From Candidatus Ribeiella danica (GTDB lineage Bacteria; Chloroflexota; Chloroflexia; Chloroflexales; Roseiflexaceae), in assembly GCA_016717335.1 (NCBI GenBank), contig JADKFS010000010.1, forward strand, positions 248,001 to 312,000: a stretch of DNA of 64,000 nt, given 5' to 3'. Below, in pieces: positions 16,556 to 24,923 of this stretch (position 1 is the first letter of the stretch; each line of letters opens with the position of its first letter). The notes beneath the pieces were generated by a model. That model worked only from the letters and a program-made list of their open reading frames with translations, was not told the DNA's origin and ran no database searches. A program made the position numbers and the translations under genes.

Positions 16556-17488
16556 CTATCGTGCCGCGCGCCCTGTCGTTATGTCGAGCGTGCGTCGCAT
16601 CAGCGCCACCAGCGCGAAGAAGACCAGCAGGGCCACCACCAGGCCCAGCGCCAGCGAGCGCCACGGGTCGACCGTCAGCCCGGCCGCGCTGACCTCGGAG
16701 ATTAGCCAGGTGAACAGGCCGTTCAGGATCGCCGCGACCGTGAAGCCCAGCGGCACCCACCAGCCCGGCCGGTGCTCGAACTTGGCCTGGGCCATGAAGT
16801 AGCCCAGCAGCCCGCCAAACGAGGCCTGCGCCAGCGCGGTCGTCACGACGTGGATGACGCCCGGTGCCAGGGCCACCCCGGCGTTGTCGATGATGTAGTG
16901 CAAGTTGAGCAGCGTCGCCACGCCGAGCCCAGCCACCGTCCCGTAGACAATCCCGTCCATCCGCTCGTCGAACTCGTCGGTCGCGTAGACCAGCGCGCGC
17001 ACGGACACGTAGGTGATCGCCTGGAAGGTAAATCCGACGATCAGGACCGACGCCAGCAGCGAGAACAGCGTGTTGGTACTCGACCAGCTCGCGACCTGGA
17101 ACCAATCGTTGATCAGCCGCAGGCCGAGCGCGTCGGTCAGCAGCAGCGCCAGCAGGAACACCTGGGCCACGCGGGCCTTCGGCTCGGGCTCGAGCCGATC
17201 CTGCCGGTAGAAGTAGACCAGCCACAGCGCCGACGGGACGATCGCCAGGAACAGCCCGACCAGGATGAGCGTGGTGCGATCCAGCTCGCCCAGCCGCCCG
17301 CCGATCGCCGCGACGATCGCGCTGAAGATGCCCATACCGACGATCTGCAGCACGCTGGCGCGCCAGAAGCCAGGGTGCGGCTTGTTGACCAGCGCGTAGT
17401 GCCGATCGCAGTAGACCCGCTGGCTGATGATGTTGTACGGCGGCGCGACCGGCTCATCGCAGATACAGCAGCGGACTGGTTCGCTCAT
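16556..17488 (-). CDS. prsW: PrsW-family intramembrane metalloprotease with N-terminal zinc-binding motif
   Basis: 310 residues. Residues 1-40 carry CCICDEP and YCDRHYAL, a small zinc-ribbon-like cluster. The membrane part shows the PrsW/COG2339 signatures: VYFYRQDRLEPEPK, then ATDEFDERMDGIVYGTVAGL with the Glu-rich motif, then HVVTTALAQASFGGL with the conserved histidine. PrsW cleaves the anti-sigma factor RsiW in Bacillus; here the target is unknown. ATG 17488 follows an A-rich GGAA region. The gene lies between a secreted M4 protease and a membrane-anchored protein, which suggests an envelope proteolysis module. Confidence 0.85.
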   Translation of the reverse strand: MSEPVRCCICDEPVAPPYNIISQRVYCDRHYALVNKPHPGFWRASVLQIVGMGIFSAIVAAIGGRLGELDRTTLILVGLFLAIVPSALWLVYFYRQDRLEPEPKARVAQVFLLALLLTDALGLRLINDWFQVASWSSTNTLFSLLASVLIVGFTFQAITYVSVRALVYATDEFDERMDGIVYGTVAGLGVATLLNLHYIIDNAGVALAPGVIHVVTTALAQASFGGLLGYFMAQAKFEHRPGWWVPLGFTVAAILNGLFTWLISEVSAAGLTVDPWRSLALGLVVALLVFFALVALMRRTLDITTGRAAR

Positions 17489-17499
17489 ACGTTTCCTTT

Positions 17500-17546
17500 T
17501 TCGTTGGAACGTTGAAACGTTGGAACGTTCCAACGCCTTAACGTCC
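17500..17546. repeat. Octamer repeat GTTGGAAC with self-complementary core
   Basis: CGTTGGAACGTTGAAACGTT followed by GGAACGTTCCAACGCCTTAA. The right end provides the stop codon region of the M4 protease gene (17538). Confidence 0.8.
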
Positions 17547-20189
17547 TCGCCGCAGCGTCGCATCGACCTGGAACGGGCTGGAGGCGTCGTCCGGCACCTT
17601 GATGCCGTCGTCGGCCACGATCGCGCGATAGCCCGGCGCGATCACGATCGCGCTGTACATCTGGCCGCGCGGGATGGCCGCCTCGCTCTGATAGAGCCCG
17701 TCGGCGTCGGTCACGCCCTCGGTCAGCACCTCGTCGCCCTGGACCGTGTCGTCGGCGGCGGCCTCGCTGGCGCTCAGCTCCGGGTTGAGGATGAACACCT
17801 GCGCACCCTCGACGCCGCGGCCGGTGTCGGCGTTCGTGATCGTGCCGCGCACGAACACCTGGTCCTCGGATGGCGGCGCGGGCGCGCCGGGCGCCGCCCC
17901 GGTCGTGCACACCGCGAGCGAGACGTCGTCCACAAACAGGCTGCTGACGTTGCGGCGCGGGTTCTCGGCGGTGAACATCAGCCGCACGGTCTTGCCGGCG
18001 AACTGCGCCAGGTCGGCGCGCACCAGTCGCCAGGAGTCGTCGCCCTGCGACGAGGTCAGCTTCTCGATCGTGCCGATCACGTCGCCCTTGGCGTTCGCGA
18101 TCAGCGCGTTGAACTTCGCCTCGGCCGAGAACACCCCAAGCAGGCCGGTGGTCTCGGAGTGCAGCAGCCGGTAGTAGCTCAGCCGCACCGTCGTGGCGTT
18201 GGCGGGGATGCGCACCTCCTGGTAGATGTACTGCACCGCCTCCTCGTCGGTTCCGCCCAGCCAGGCGCTGCGCGCGCCGGTGTGCGGCAGCTCCGTGTCG
18301 ATCAGGCCGGCGTTCGTCTTGGGAGCGACCTGCACCCAGCCGTCATCGCTCTCGAACCCGCCCGAGGTCACCACGTCGGTGCAGCCAGCCGGCAGCGACT
18401 CGGTCGGCGGCGGGGTGGTCGGCCCGCGCTGCGGGATGGTCGGCGTGCTGGCCGGCGGCTGCGGCGTGGAGGTGGACCCGTCTACGCTCAGGCCGACCTG
18501 GGCGAACGCGCCGCGCACCGCGGCGGCCTCGGTCGCGCTATACAGATCCGTCGCGGCGCGCACCGTCGCCCGCGCGGCGGCGAGAAAGTCGTCCTCCGGC
18601 GTCAGGTACTGGGTCATCGTCCGGTAGTAGATCTTCTCCATCTTGTCGATGCCGACCGCCTGGGCGACCAGGTAGGCGGCGTGGTTGGGGATGCCGCTGT
18701 TGATATGCACCCCGCCGTTGTCGGCGCGGCGGCTCAGCGGCAGGTTGGCGTAGTCGCGCATGGTGCCGGGCTGACCGATCGCGTTCAGCGGGTCGGAGCG
18801 GTCGTAGTTTCCGCCCGCAGTGGGGTCCTGCATATCGCGCATGTACGGCAGCGGGAACGGCGGCGACTTGACCACCTGCTCGCCGAGCGTCCAGTTGCCG
18901 CGGTCGATCAGCACGCCGAAGACATCGGCGTACGACTCGTTGAGCGCGCCCGACTGGCCCTCGTAGATCAGCTGGGCGGTGCTGTCGATCACGCCGTGGG
19001 TGAACTCGTGCCCGACCACGTCGAGGCCGTAGGCCAGCGGCTTGAAGATCCGCCCGCCGTCGCCGTAGACCATCTGAGCGGCCTCGCCGATCCAGGCCGC
19101 GTTCTCGGCATCCTCGGGGTCGCTGCCGTAGTGCACCGTCGAGACCATGGGGCTGCCGCGCCCGTCCACGCCATCGCGCTTGAAGGTGGTGAAGTAGTAG
19201 TCGTAGACCTTGCCGGCCGCGTCGTGCGCGGCCTGGGCGATCTTGTCGCGCGAGCGCTCGCCCTCCTCGATCAGCAGCCGGCCGGGCACCTCGGTGCTAT
19301 TGTCGGCCGTGTAGGTGCGCCGCTGCTTGCCGGTGTCGGCGCTGTCGAAGCGGTGGACGACGACCGGGCGTCGGGCGTTGACGAAGTAGCGCCACTGGCC
19401 CAGCGGCGTGTCGGTCATAATCGTCACGAGCCAGCTGAGCGTGGCCTTGCCGCGCGGATCGACGTAGATCGCCAGGCTGGTCTTCTCGCCCAGCACCCTG
19501 GTGGTGACGCGGGCGCGCTCGGCCGGCTGCAGCTGCTGTTCGAGCAGGTCCCGCAGCGCAACGCGCTCGGCCAGATCCTTGCGCAGGCTGGGCTGGTCCG
19601 GCAGATCGAGCGCGGGGGCGAGCTGCCCGTTCACGGCGACGACGCGCGCCTGCGGGTCGAGGTGCACGACCAGCTGCCGGCCGAAGACGGGGATTCCGTG
19701 GTAGACCTGGGCCATGCGAACGTGCGTGAAGTCGAGCTGCGGGTCGGGCTCGACCGGGCTGAGCTGCAGGTCGGCCGCGACGCTGCCGAGGCCGAAGAGG
19801 GCGCGGTTCTCGTCGAGGAAGCCGCGCGCGATCGCCAGCGGGTCGCCGATCTCGGCGGCGGTCGGGGTGTAGGGCAGGCGGCCGGCCGGGCCGGCGCCGC
19901 TCAGGAAATCGGCCACGCCGCTGACCGGGTTCCAGTGCACGTCGAGCGGCGCGGCGGCACGGCGCTGCAACAGATCGAAGGCGTCGGCGGGCGTCGGCGG
20001 CGCGGGCCAGCGCACGGGTGTGGCGACCGCCAGGCCACCCGCGGCCCAGCCGGCCGCCCAGGTGCCGTCCACACGCGCCCTGAGCGCGGCGCCCGGCTGC
20101 GGGCGCGCCGAGATCGAGCCAGCAATCAGCGCGCCCATAACCAGAAAGACAAGCGGGATGTGCCATCGCCGGAAAGGCTGGCTCCTCAT
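17538..20189 (-). CDS. Secreted M4 (thermolysin-like) metalloprotease with two C-terminal beta domains
   Basis: 883 residues. The signal peptide is RRWHIPLVFLVMGALIAGSI. An FTP/PepSY-type propeptide (residues 60-300) includes LDFTHVRMAQVYHGIPVFGR. The catalytic domain holds HEFTH near residue 390 and GALNESYADVFG 20 residues later, giving the two zinc histidines and the zinc glutamate of M4 enzymes; NNGGVHINSGIPNHAAYL is the conserved substrate-site segment. After an SP/T-rich linker come a carbohydrate-binding/MAM-like domain (ending FVDDVSLAVC) and a carboxypeptidase-regulatory-like domain (VRGTITNADTGRGVEGAQVF). ATG 20189 is chosen over GTG 20204. It probably digests extracellular protein. 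Confidence 0.92.
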   Translation of the reverse strand: MRSQPFRRWHIPLVFLVMGALIAGSISARPQPGAALRARVDGTWAAGWAAGGLAVATPVRWPAPPTPADAFDLLQRRAAAPLDVHWNPVSGVADFLSGAGPAGRLPYTPTAAEIGDPLAIARGFLDENRALFGLGSVAADLQLSPVEPDPQLDFTHVRMAQVYHGIPVFGRQLVVHLDPQARVVAVNGQLAPALDLPDQPSLRKDLAERVALRDLLEQQLQPAERARVTTRVLGEKTSLAIYVDPRGKATLSWLVTIMTDTPLGQWRYFVNARRPVVVHRFDSADTGKQRRTYTADNSTEVPGRLLIEEGERSRDKIAQAAHDAAGKVYDYYFTTFKRDGVDGRGSPMVSTVHYGSDPEDAENAAWIGEAAQMVYGDGGRIFKPLAYGLDVVGHEFTHGVIDSTAQLIYEGQSGALNESYADVFGVLIDRGNWTLGEQVVKSPPFPLPYMRDMQDPTAGGNYDRSDPLNAIGQPGTMRDYANLPLSRRADNGGVHINSGIPNHAAYLVAQAVGIDKMEKIYYRTMTQYLTPEDDFLAAARATVRAATDLYSATEAAAVRGAFAQVGLSVDGSTSTPQPPASTPTIPQRGPTTPPPTESLPAGCTDVVTSGGFESDDGWVQVAPKTNAGLIDTELPHTGARSAWLGGTDEEAVQYIYQEVRIPANATTVRLSYYRLLHSETTGLLGVFSAEAKFNALIANAKGDVIGTIEKLTSSQGDDSWRLVRADLAQFAGKTVRLMFTAENPRRNVSSLFVDDVSLAVCTTGAAPGAPAPPSEDQVFVRGTITNADTGRGVEGAQVFILNPELSASEAAADDTVQGDEVLTEGVTDADGLYQSEAAIPRGQMYSAIVIAPGYRAIVADDGIKVPDDASSPFQVDATLRRGR

Positions 20190-20249
20190 TCGCACCCTCG
20201 TCACATAGAGCGGTCAGATCGGGTAGATCTCATTATATCAGGGTTTTGG

Positions 20250-20372
20250 TGGATGCCCAGCACCATTTCTACCGGACGAGTTCCATCCCGCCGTGCGTGA
20301 ATTCAGCCAGGCATGCGCGCCAAGCGCTGAAGACGAGACAGCATCATTTTGGGGTCCAGGGGGCGCGCCCCC
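20250..20372 (+). repeat. Dispersed repeat family A, copy 3 (forward, left end missing)
   Basis: GATGCCCAGCACCATTTC, CCGCCGTGCGTGAATTCAG, GGCATGCGCGCCAAGCG and ACAGCATCATTTTGGGGTCC in the forward order. It is followed by GC-rich palindromes to 20430 and lies upstream of the importer promoter. Confidence 0.8.
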
Positions 20373-20440
20373 CGCTAGCGTGGTGTGAGCAGCGCCCGCG
20401 GGGGCACAGGGGCGCGCAGCCCCCGACGGCTAACCTTTTC

Positions 20441-20469
20441 TTGACATTCGCACCACCCTACGCTATACT
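20441..20469 (+). promoter_or_regulatory. Strong sigma-70-type promoter of the nucleoside importer
   Basis: Perfect TTGACA (20441-20446), 17-bp spacer, TATACT (20464-20469). Transcription would start near 20476, leaving a leader of about 237 bases. Confidence 0.8.
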
Positions 20470-20481
20470 CCCGATCGCCCT

Positions 20482-20497
20482 TTAAACGCGCGTTTAA
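20482..20497. promoter_or_regulatory. Operator-like palindrome at the transcription start
   Basis: TTAAACGCGCGTTTAA is a perfect 16-bp palindrome placed about +6 to +21 relative to the predicted start, a typical repressor position. The regulator is not identifiable; the GntR protein at 52811 is one candidate by pathway logic only. Confidence 0.55.
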
Positions 20498-20581
20498 TGT
20501 AGTGGGAGCAGCGCCGCTCAAGCAATCTAGCTTCGTCACATCTCGCGAATCATTGCGGGTGCAGCCGAGCATACCAACGAC

Positions 20582-20630
20582 ACGGGCGTCGGCGAGAGTC
20601 GGTGGCCCGTCTTTGTTTTTTACAGAGACG
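20582..20630 (+). promoter_or_regulatory. Attenuator-like overlapping hairpins in the importer leader
   Basis: ACGGGC (20582-20587) pairs with GCCCGT (20605-20610), followed by CTTTGTTTTTT, an intrinsic terminator. The right arm overlaps a second hairpin, CGTCTTTGT (20608-20616) with ACAGAGACG (20622-20630), so the two cannot form together. This layout suggests transcription attenuation. I recognise no known riboswitch consensus in 20476-20580. Confidence 0.5.
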
Positions 20631-20712
20631 CGCCTGCGGTTCTGTGGGTGTGTCCGGCGTGCCCCAGCAGATGGCGCATCTTCAGAGTATGGCGATTCAT
20701 AAGGAGAGGCCC

Positions 20713-22026
20713 ATGCGAACAAACTCACTCCTGCGCTGGTCCGGCCTGCTGATCGTGCTGGCGATGCTGCTGACCGCCTGCGGCGGCACGGCGCCCGCGG
20801 CGACCGGCGGCGCGACGGCAGCGCCCGCAGCTGGCGCTGCGACGGCGGCGCCCGCGGCTGAGGCCCCCACGGCCGCGCCCGCGGCCGAAGCTCCCACGGC
20901 CGGCTCGACGACTGCTGGCAACTTCCAGATTCCCGCCATCGAGGATGGCAAGCTCAACGTGGCCATGATCCTGATCGGCCCGCACGACGACGGCGGCTGG
21001 TCGCAGTCGCACTACGAGGGGCTGCAGTACGTCGAGAAGAACGTCCCGAACGTCCACACCGCCTACATCGAGAACGTGCCCGAGGGCGCCGACGCTGAGC
21101 AGGTGATCCGCAGCCTGGCGCGCAAGGGCTTCAAGCTGATCTTCACCACCTCGTTCGGCTACATGGACCCGACCGCGGCCGTGGCCGAGGAGTTCCCCGA
21201 CCAGACCTTCATCCACATCAGCGGCTACAAGACCAACGATAAGAACTTCGGCAATCTGTTCGGCGCGATGGAGAGCATGAAGTACCTGGCCGGCATGCTG
21301 GCCGGCGCGCGCGCCAAGCAGGATGGCCAGACCAAGCTCGGCTACATGGCCACCTTCCCGATCCCCGAGGAGCTGCGCCTCGGCAACGCCTTCGCGATCG
21401 GCATGCGCAAGACCTGCCCCGACTGCACGCTGGACGTGCGCTGGATCAACACCTGGCACGACCCGGTCAAGGAGAAAGAGGGCGCCGCGTCACTCTTCGA
21501 CGCCGGCGCCCACGTCGTCTTTACCGGCGCCGACACGCCGGCCTCGGCCGACGTGGCCACCCAGAAGGGCAAGTGGGGCATCACCTACGACTGGGCCGGC
21601 GGCTGCAAGGCCGAGCGCTGCCTGACCGCGCCGTACTGGAACTGGGGCCCGATCTACGCCAAGGTCGCCAAGGGCGTGGCCGACGGCAGCTACAAGGTCG
21701 GCTACGACTACTTCGACGCCGATAGCGGCGGCCTGGGGATCTACGGCTTTATGGAGGGCGAGACCCCGACCAAGGGCGTCGCGGATCTGCCGCCCGAGGT
21801 GCTCCAGCAGGTCAAGGACACGCTGGCGAAGATGCAGAAGGGCGAGTTCACGCGCTTCGACGTGTTCGCCGGGCCGATCAAGGACAACACCGGCAAGGAG
21901 ATCGTCCCCGCCGGCCAGAAGCTGCAGCAGATCGACCTGGATCAGTTCGATCCCAAGTCGGGCTGCACGTACTGCATGCACTGGTGGGCCGAGGGCGTGA
22001 CCGCCGAGCTGCCTGCGAGCAGCTAG
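20713..22026 (+). CDS. BMP/PnrA-family substrate-binding lipoprotein of nucleoside ABC importer
   Basis: 437 residues. The signal peptide ends in a lipobox LLTAC, followed by an Ala/Thr-rich linker (residues 25-70). The BMP domain begins KLNVAMILIGPHDDGGWSQ and contains IRSLARKGFKLIFTTSFGYM, FIHISGYKTNDKNFGNLFGA and HVVFTGADTPASADVATQKG, all typical of PnrA-like purine nucleoside receptors. The cysteine-rich segment CKAERC and the C-terminal CTYCMHWW are less usual. AAGGAGAGG precedes ATG 20713. It heads the importer operon with the ATPase and two permeases. Purine nucleosides or nucleobases are the likely ligands, given the purine catabolic cluster at 43-57 kb. Confidence 0.9.
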   Translation: MRTNSLLRWSGLLIVLAMLLTACGGTAPAATGGATAAPAAGAATAAPAAEAPTAAPAAEAPTAGSTTAGNFQIPAIEDGKLNVAMILIGPHDDGGWSQSHYEGLQYVEKNVPNVHTAYIENVPEGADAEQVIRSLARKGFKLIFTTSFGYMDPTAAVAEEFPDQTFIHISGYKTNDKNFGNLFGAMESMKYLAGMLAGARAKQDGQTKLGYMATFPIPEELRLGNAFAIGMRKTCPDCTLDVRWINTWHDPVKEKEGAASLFDAGAHVVFTGADTPASADVATQKGKWGITYDWAGGCKAERCLTAPYWNWGPIYAKVAKGVADGSYKVGYDYFDADSGGLGIYGFMEGETPTKGVADLPPEVLQQVKDTLAKMQKGEFTRFDVFAGPIKDNTGKEIVPAGQKLQQIDLDQFDPKSGCTYCMHWWAEGVTAELPASS

Positions 22027-22028
22027 CC

Positions 22029-22096
22029 GAAAGAGACAAGGAGGCAAGGAGACAAGGAGGCAACCGGCGCTCCTTGTCTCCTTGTCTCCTTGTCAT
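22029..22096. repeat. Octamer hairpin GACAAGGA / TCCTTGTC
   Basis: GAGACAAGGAGGCAAGGAGA on the left faces CTCCTTGTCTCCTTGTCTCC on the right across a short loop. It lies between the lipoprotein and ATPase genes and could lower downstream expression or stabilise the upstream message. Confidence 0.85.
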
Positions 22097-22116
22097 CAAC
22101 GAGACAGCGCTTCTAT

Positions 22117-23655
22117 ATGACAGAGACGCCCAACGTCGTCAGCATGCGCGGGATCGTCAAGCGCTTCCCCGGCGTCCTGGCGAACGACCGCGTTGACTTC
22201 GACCTGCGGCGCGGCGAGATCCACGCGCTGCTCGGCGAGAACGGGGCCGGCAAGAGCACGCTGATGAACATCCTGGCCGGGCTGTACCGGCCAGACGCCG
22301 GCGCGGTGCTGATCGACGGCCGGCCGGTGTCGATCGGCTCGCCGCGCCAGGCGATCGAGGCCGGCATCGGCATGATCCACCAGCACTTCATGCTGGTCCA
22401 GTCCCAGTCGGTCACCGAGAACATCCTGCTCGGCATGTCCCAGCCGCGCTTCCGGCTGCGGCTGCCCGAGTACGAGCGGACGATCGGCGAGCTGAGCGAG
22501 CGCTACGGCCTCAAGGTCGACCCGCGCGCCAAGATCTGGCAGCTCTCGGTCGGCGAGCAGCAGCGCGTCGAGATCCTCAAGATGCTCTACCGCGGCGCCG
22601 ACGTGCTCATCCTCGACGAGCCGACGGCGGTGCTCGGGCCGCACGAGATCGAGGGGCTATTCGTGACGCTGCGCGGCATGGCCCAGAGCGGCAAGTCGAT
22701 CATCTTCATCAGCCACAAGCTCAACGAGGTGATGGCGATCGCCGACCGCGTGACGGTGCTGCGGCGCGGCAAGGTGACGGTGGCCGATCTGCCCACCGGC
22801 GAGACCAGCGCGGCCAAGCTGGCCCGGCTGATGGTCGGGCGCGACGTGCTGTTCGTGGCCGAGCGCGAGCCGATCGAGCCGGGCGAGACGGTGCTGAGCG
22901 TCGAGCAGGTGCACGCCGCCAACGACCGCGGCCTGCCGGCGCTGCGCGGCCTCTCGCTGCACGTGCGCGCGCGCGAGATCGTCGGCATCGCGGGCGTGGC
23001 CGGCAACGGGCAGCGCGAGCTGGCCGAGGTGATCACCGGCATGCGCCACTGCAGCGCCGGGCGGGTGCTGCTGAACGGCGAGGAGATCAGCAACCAGCCG
23101 ATCCGCCGCGCGATCAGCCGCGGCGTCGCGCACATCCCCGAGGACCGCAACCGCGTCGGCAGCTCGCCGAACCTCAGCCTGACCGAAAACATGATCATGA
23201 AGCAGTACCGCCAGGCGCCGATCGGCCGCGGCTGGAGCCTCGACCAGGGCGCGGCGACCGTGTTCGCGCAGCGGCTGAAGGAGACCTACGAGATCCGCGC
23301 GCCCTCGGTCGACATCCAGGCGCGCCTGCTCTCGGGCGGCAACCTGCAGCGGCTGATCCTGGCCCGCGAGATCACCGCCCGGCCCAAGTGCATGGTCGCA
23401 ATGCAGCCGACCCACGGGCTGGACGTCGGGGCGATCGAGGCGGTCCATGGCCTGCTGCTCGAACAGCGCCGCGAGGGCGTGGCCATCCTGCTGATCTCCG
23501 AGGAGCTCGACGAGCTGCTGTCGCTGAGCGACCGGGTGTATGTGATGTACGAGGGCGCGATCGTCGGCGAGGTGACCGACGGCGACATCGATCGGATCGG
23601 GCTTTTGATGGCTGGCGCGACGGCGCCATCCGCGCCGCACCAGGTTGCGCCCTAG
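22117..23655 (+). CDS. Nucleoside ABC importer, double ATP-binding subunit
   Basis: 512 residues with two ABC domains as in sugar/nucleoside (YufO/RbsA-like) importers. Domain 1 has Walker A GENGAGKST, a Q-loop (MIHQHFMLV), signature LSVGEQQRVEIL and Walker B VLILDEPTAVL. Domain 2 (from residue 260) has a degenerate Walker A region GVAGNGQREL, the signature LSGGNLQRLILAREI and MQPTHGLDVGA in place of the usual Walker B, so one ATP site is probably inactive. It energises transport with the two permeases that follow. ATG 22117 has no strong Shine-Dalgarno. Confidence 0.92.
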   Translation: MTETPNVVSMRGIVKRFPGVLANDRVDFDLRRGEIHALLGENGAGKSTLMNILAGLYRPDAGAVLIDGRPVSIGSPRQAIEAGIGMIHQHFMLVQSQSVTENILLGMSQPRFRLRLPEYERTIGELSERYGLKVDPRAKIWQLSVGEQQRVEILKMLYRGADVLILDEPTAVLGPHEIEGLFVTLRGMAQSGKSIIFISHKLNEVMAIADRVTVLRRGKVTVADLPTGETSAAKLARLMVGRDVLFVAEREPIEPGETVLSVEQVHAANDRGLPALRGLSLHVRAREIVGIAGVAGNGQRELAEVITGMRHCSAGRVLLNGEEISNQPIRRAISRGVAHIPEDRNRVGSSPNLSLTENMIMKQYRQAPIGRGWSLDQGAATVFAQRLKETYEIRAPSVDIQARLLSGGNLQRLILAREITARPKCMVAMQPTHGLDVGAIEAVHGLLLEQRREGVAILLISEELDELLSLSDRVYVMYEGAIVGEVTDGDIDRIGLLMAGATAPSAPHQVAP

Positions 23656-23674
23656 CGGTAGAGACGGACGACAT

Positions 23675-24796
23675 ATGGCCTCCAATACCCCGACCCTCCC
23701 TGGACGAGCCTTCCCGATCCGGCTGCACATCGAGCCGCGCGCCACGACGCCGCGCTGGCTGGCGCCGGCGATCTCGATCGGCGCGGTCGCGCTGGCGCTG
23801 CTGATCGGCGCCGCCATCCTGGCGCTGGCCGGCGGCGACCCGATCGCCGCCTACGGGCAGATCGCGCGCTCGTCGTTCGGCAGCATCGACGTCTTCTCGG
23901 ATACGCTGGTGAAGGCCATCCCGCTCATGCTGGTCGGCCTGGCCTGCGCGCTGGCCTTCCGCATGCGGCTGTGGAACATCGGCGCCGAGGGCCAGTTCTA
24001 CATGGGCGCGTGGGGCGCCAGCGCGGTCGTGCTCGCGCCGCTGGTCGGCCCGGAGACCTCGCGCTGGATTACGATCCCGCTGATGGCGCTGGCCGGCATG
24101 GCCGCGGGCGCGGTCTGGGGCTTCATCCCCGGCGTGCTCAAGGCGCGCTTCAACGTCAACGAGATCATCTCGACGCTGATGCTGAACTATATCGCGATCG
24201 CCTGGGTCGACTACTTCATCTTCGGCGTGTGGAGCGAGGGCGGCTTCCAGATGAGCGCGACCTTCCCGCGCAACGCCTGGCTGCCGCGGCTGACCGACTT
24301 CGCGGCGCAGGTGCGGGTGTTCAGCGGGCTGACCACCCACCTGGGGCTGGCCTTCGCGCTGGCCGCCGCGGTGGTGGTCTGGTGGATCTTGAGCTACAGC
24401 CGCTGGGGCTACGAGATCCGGCTGATCGGCGACAACCCGCGCGCGGCCGAGTACGCCGGCGTGCCGATCGCGCGCCAGATCATGCTGGTGCTGATGACCT
24501 CCGGCGCGCTGGCCGGGCTGGCCGGCATGTCCGAGATCAGCGGCGTGGTGCACCGGCTGCAGGGCGCGATCTCGCCGGGCTACGGCTTCACCGGCATCAT
24601 CGTGGCCTGGCTGGCCAAGCTCAACCCGTTCGCGATCATCCTGGTGGCGATCCTGTTCGGCGCGCTGATCCTGGCCGGCCGCGAGATCCAGCCCTCCGGC
24701 ATCCCGAAGATGATCCAGGGGATCGTGCTGGTCTGCCTGATCGCCAGCGACTTCCTGCTGCGCTACCGTGTGCGCCTTCGGCGCGTTGAACGTTAG
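23675..24796 (+). CDS. Nucleoside ABC importer permease 1 (YufP-like)
   Basis: 373 residues of the BPD_transp_2 family with about ten membrane spans. ALAFRMRLWNIGAEGQFYMG, FNVNEIISTLMLNYIA and GDNPRAAEYAGVPIARQIML are conserved landmarks of YufP/NupP permeases. The gene begins 19 bp after the ATPase stop. The stop TAG falls in a GAACGTTAGCACG repeat (24786 onward). Confidence 0.92.
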   Translation: MASNTPTLPGRAFPIRLHIEPRATTPRWLAPAISIGAVALALLIGAAILALAGGDPIAAYGQIARSSFGSIDVFSDTLVKAIPLMLVGLACALAFRMRLWNIGAEGQFYMGAWGASAVVLAPLVGPETSRWITIPLMALAGMAAGAVWGFIPGVLKARFNVNEIISTLMLNYIAIAWVDYFIFGVWSEGGFQMSATFPRNAWLPRLTDFAAQVRVFSGLTTHLGLAFALAAAVVVWWILSYSRWGYEIRLIGDNPRAAEYAGVPIARQIMLVLMTSGALAGLAGMSEISGVVHRLQGAISPGYGFTGIIVAWLAKLNPFAIILVAILFGALILAGREIQPSGIPKMIQGIVLVCLIASDFLLRYRVRLRRVER

Positions 24797-24912
24797 CACG
24801 TTTGAACGTTTGAATGTTAGCACGTTAGCACGTTCAAAGGTTCGAAGGTTTGAGCGGTTGTATCGATAGAATCTTCCAACGGTTTAACGTTCGAGCGTCC
24901 CAACCTTCTAAC
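24786..24912. repeat. Octamer repeats GTTAGCAC and GTTTGAAC
   Basis: Units such as GTTGAACG, GTTAGCAC, GTTTGAAC and GTTCGAAG recur through 127 bp between the two permease genes, and GTTTAACGTTCGAGC closes the block. It supplies the permease 1 stop codon. Confidence 0.8.
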
Positions 24913-24923
24913 GAAGGAACCAC

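Noticed and set aside
17427..20300. Long open frame on the plus strand opposite the M4 protease
   Set aside because: Its translation is rich in Arg, His, Ala and Val, the product of the antisense of a high-GC gene, with no family motif; the minus strand carries HEFTH and other M4 landmarks.
20246..20485. Small frames in family A copies with RAWIQPGMRA-like peptides
   Set aside because: The shared peptide arises because the repeat has a conserved GGATTCAGC core, in different frames and strands. No start context or domain.
20476..20700. Known riboswitch class (purine, guanidine, TPP, THF) in the importer leader
   Set aside because: None of the consensus core sequences I know were found. Kept only as an unidentified attenuator-like leader.
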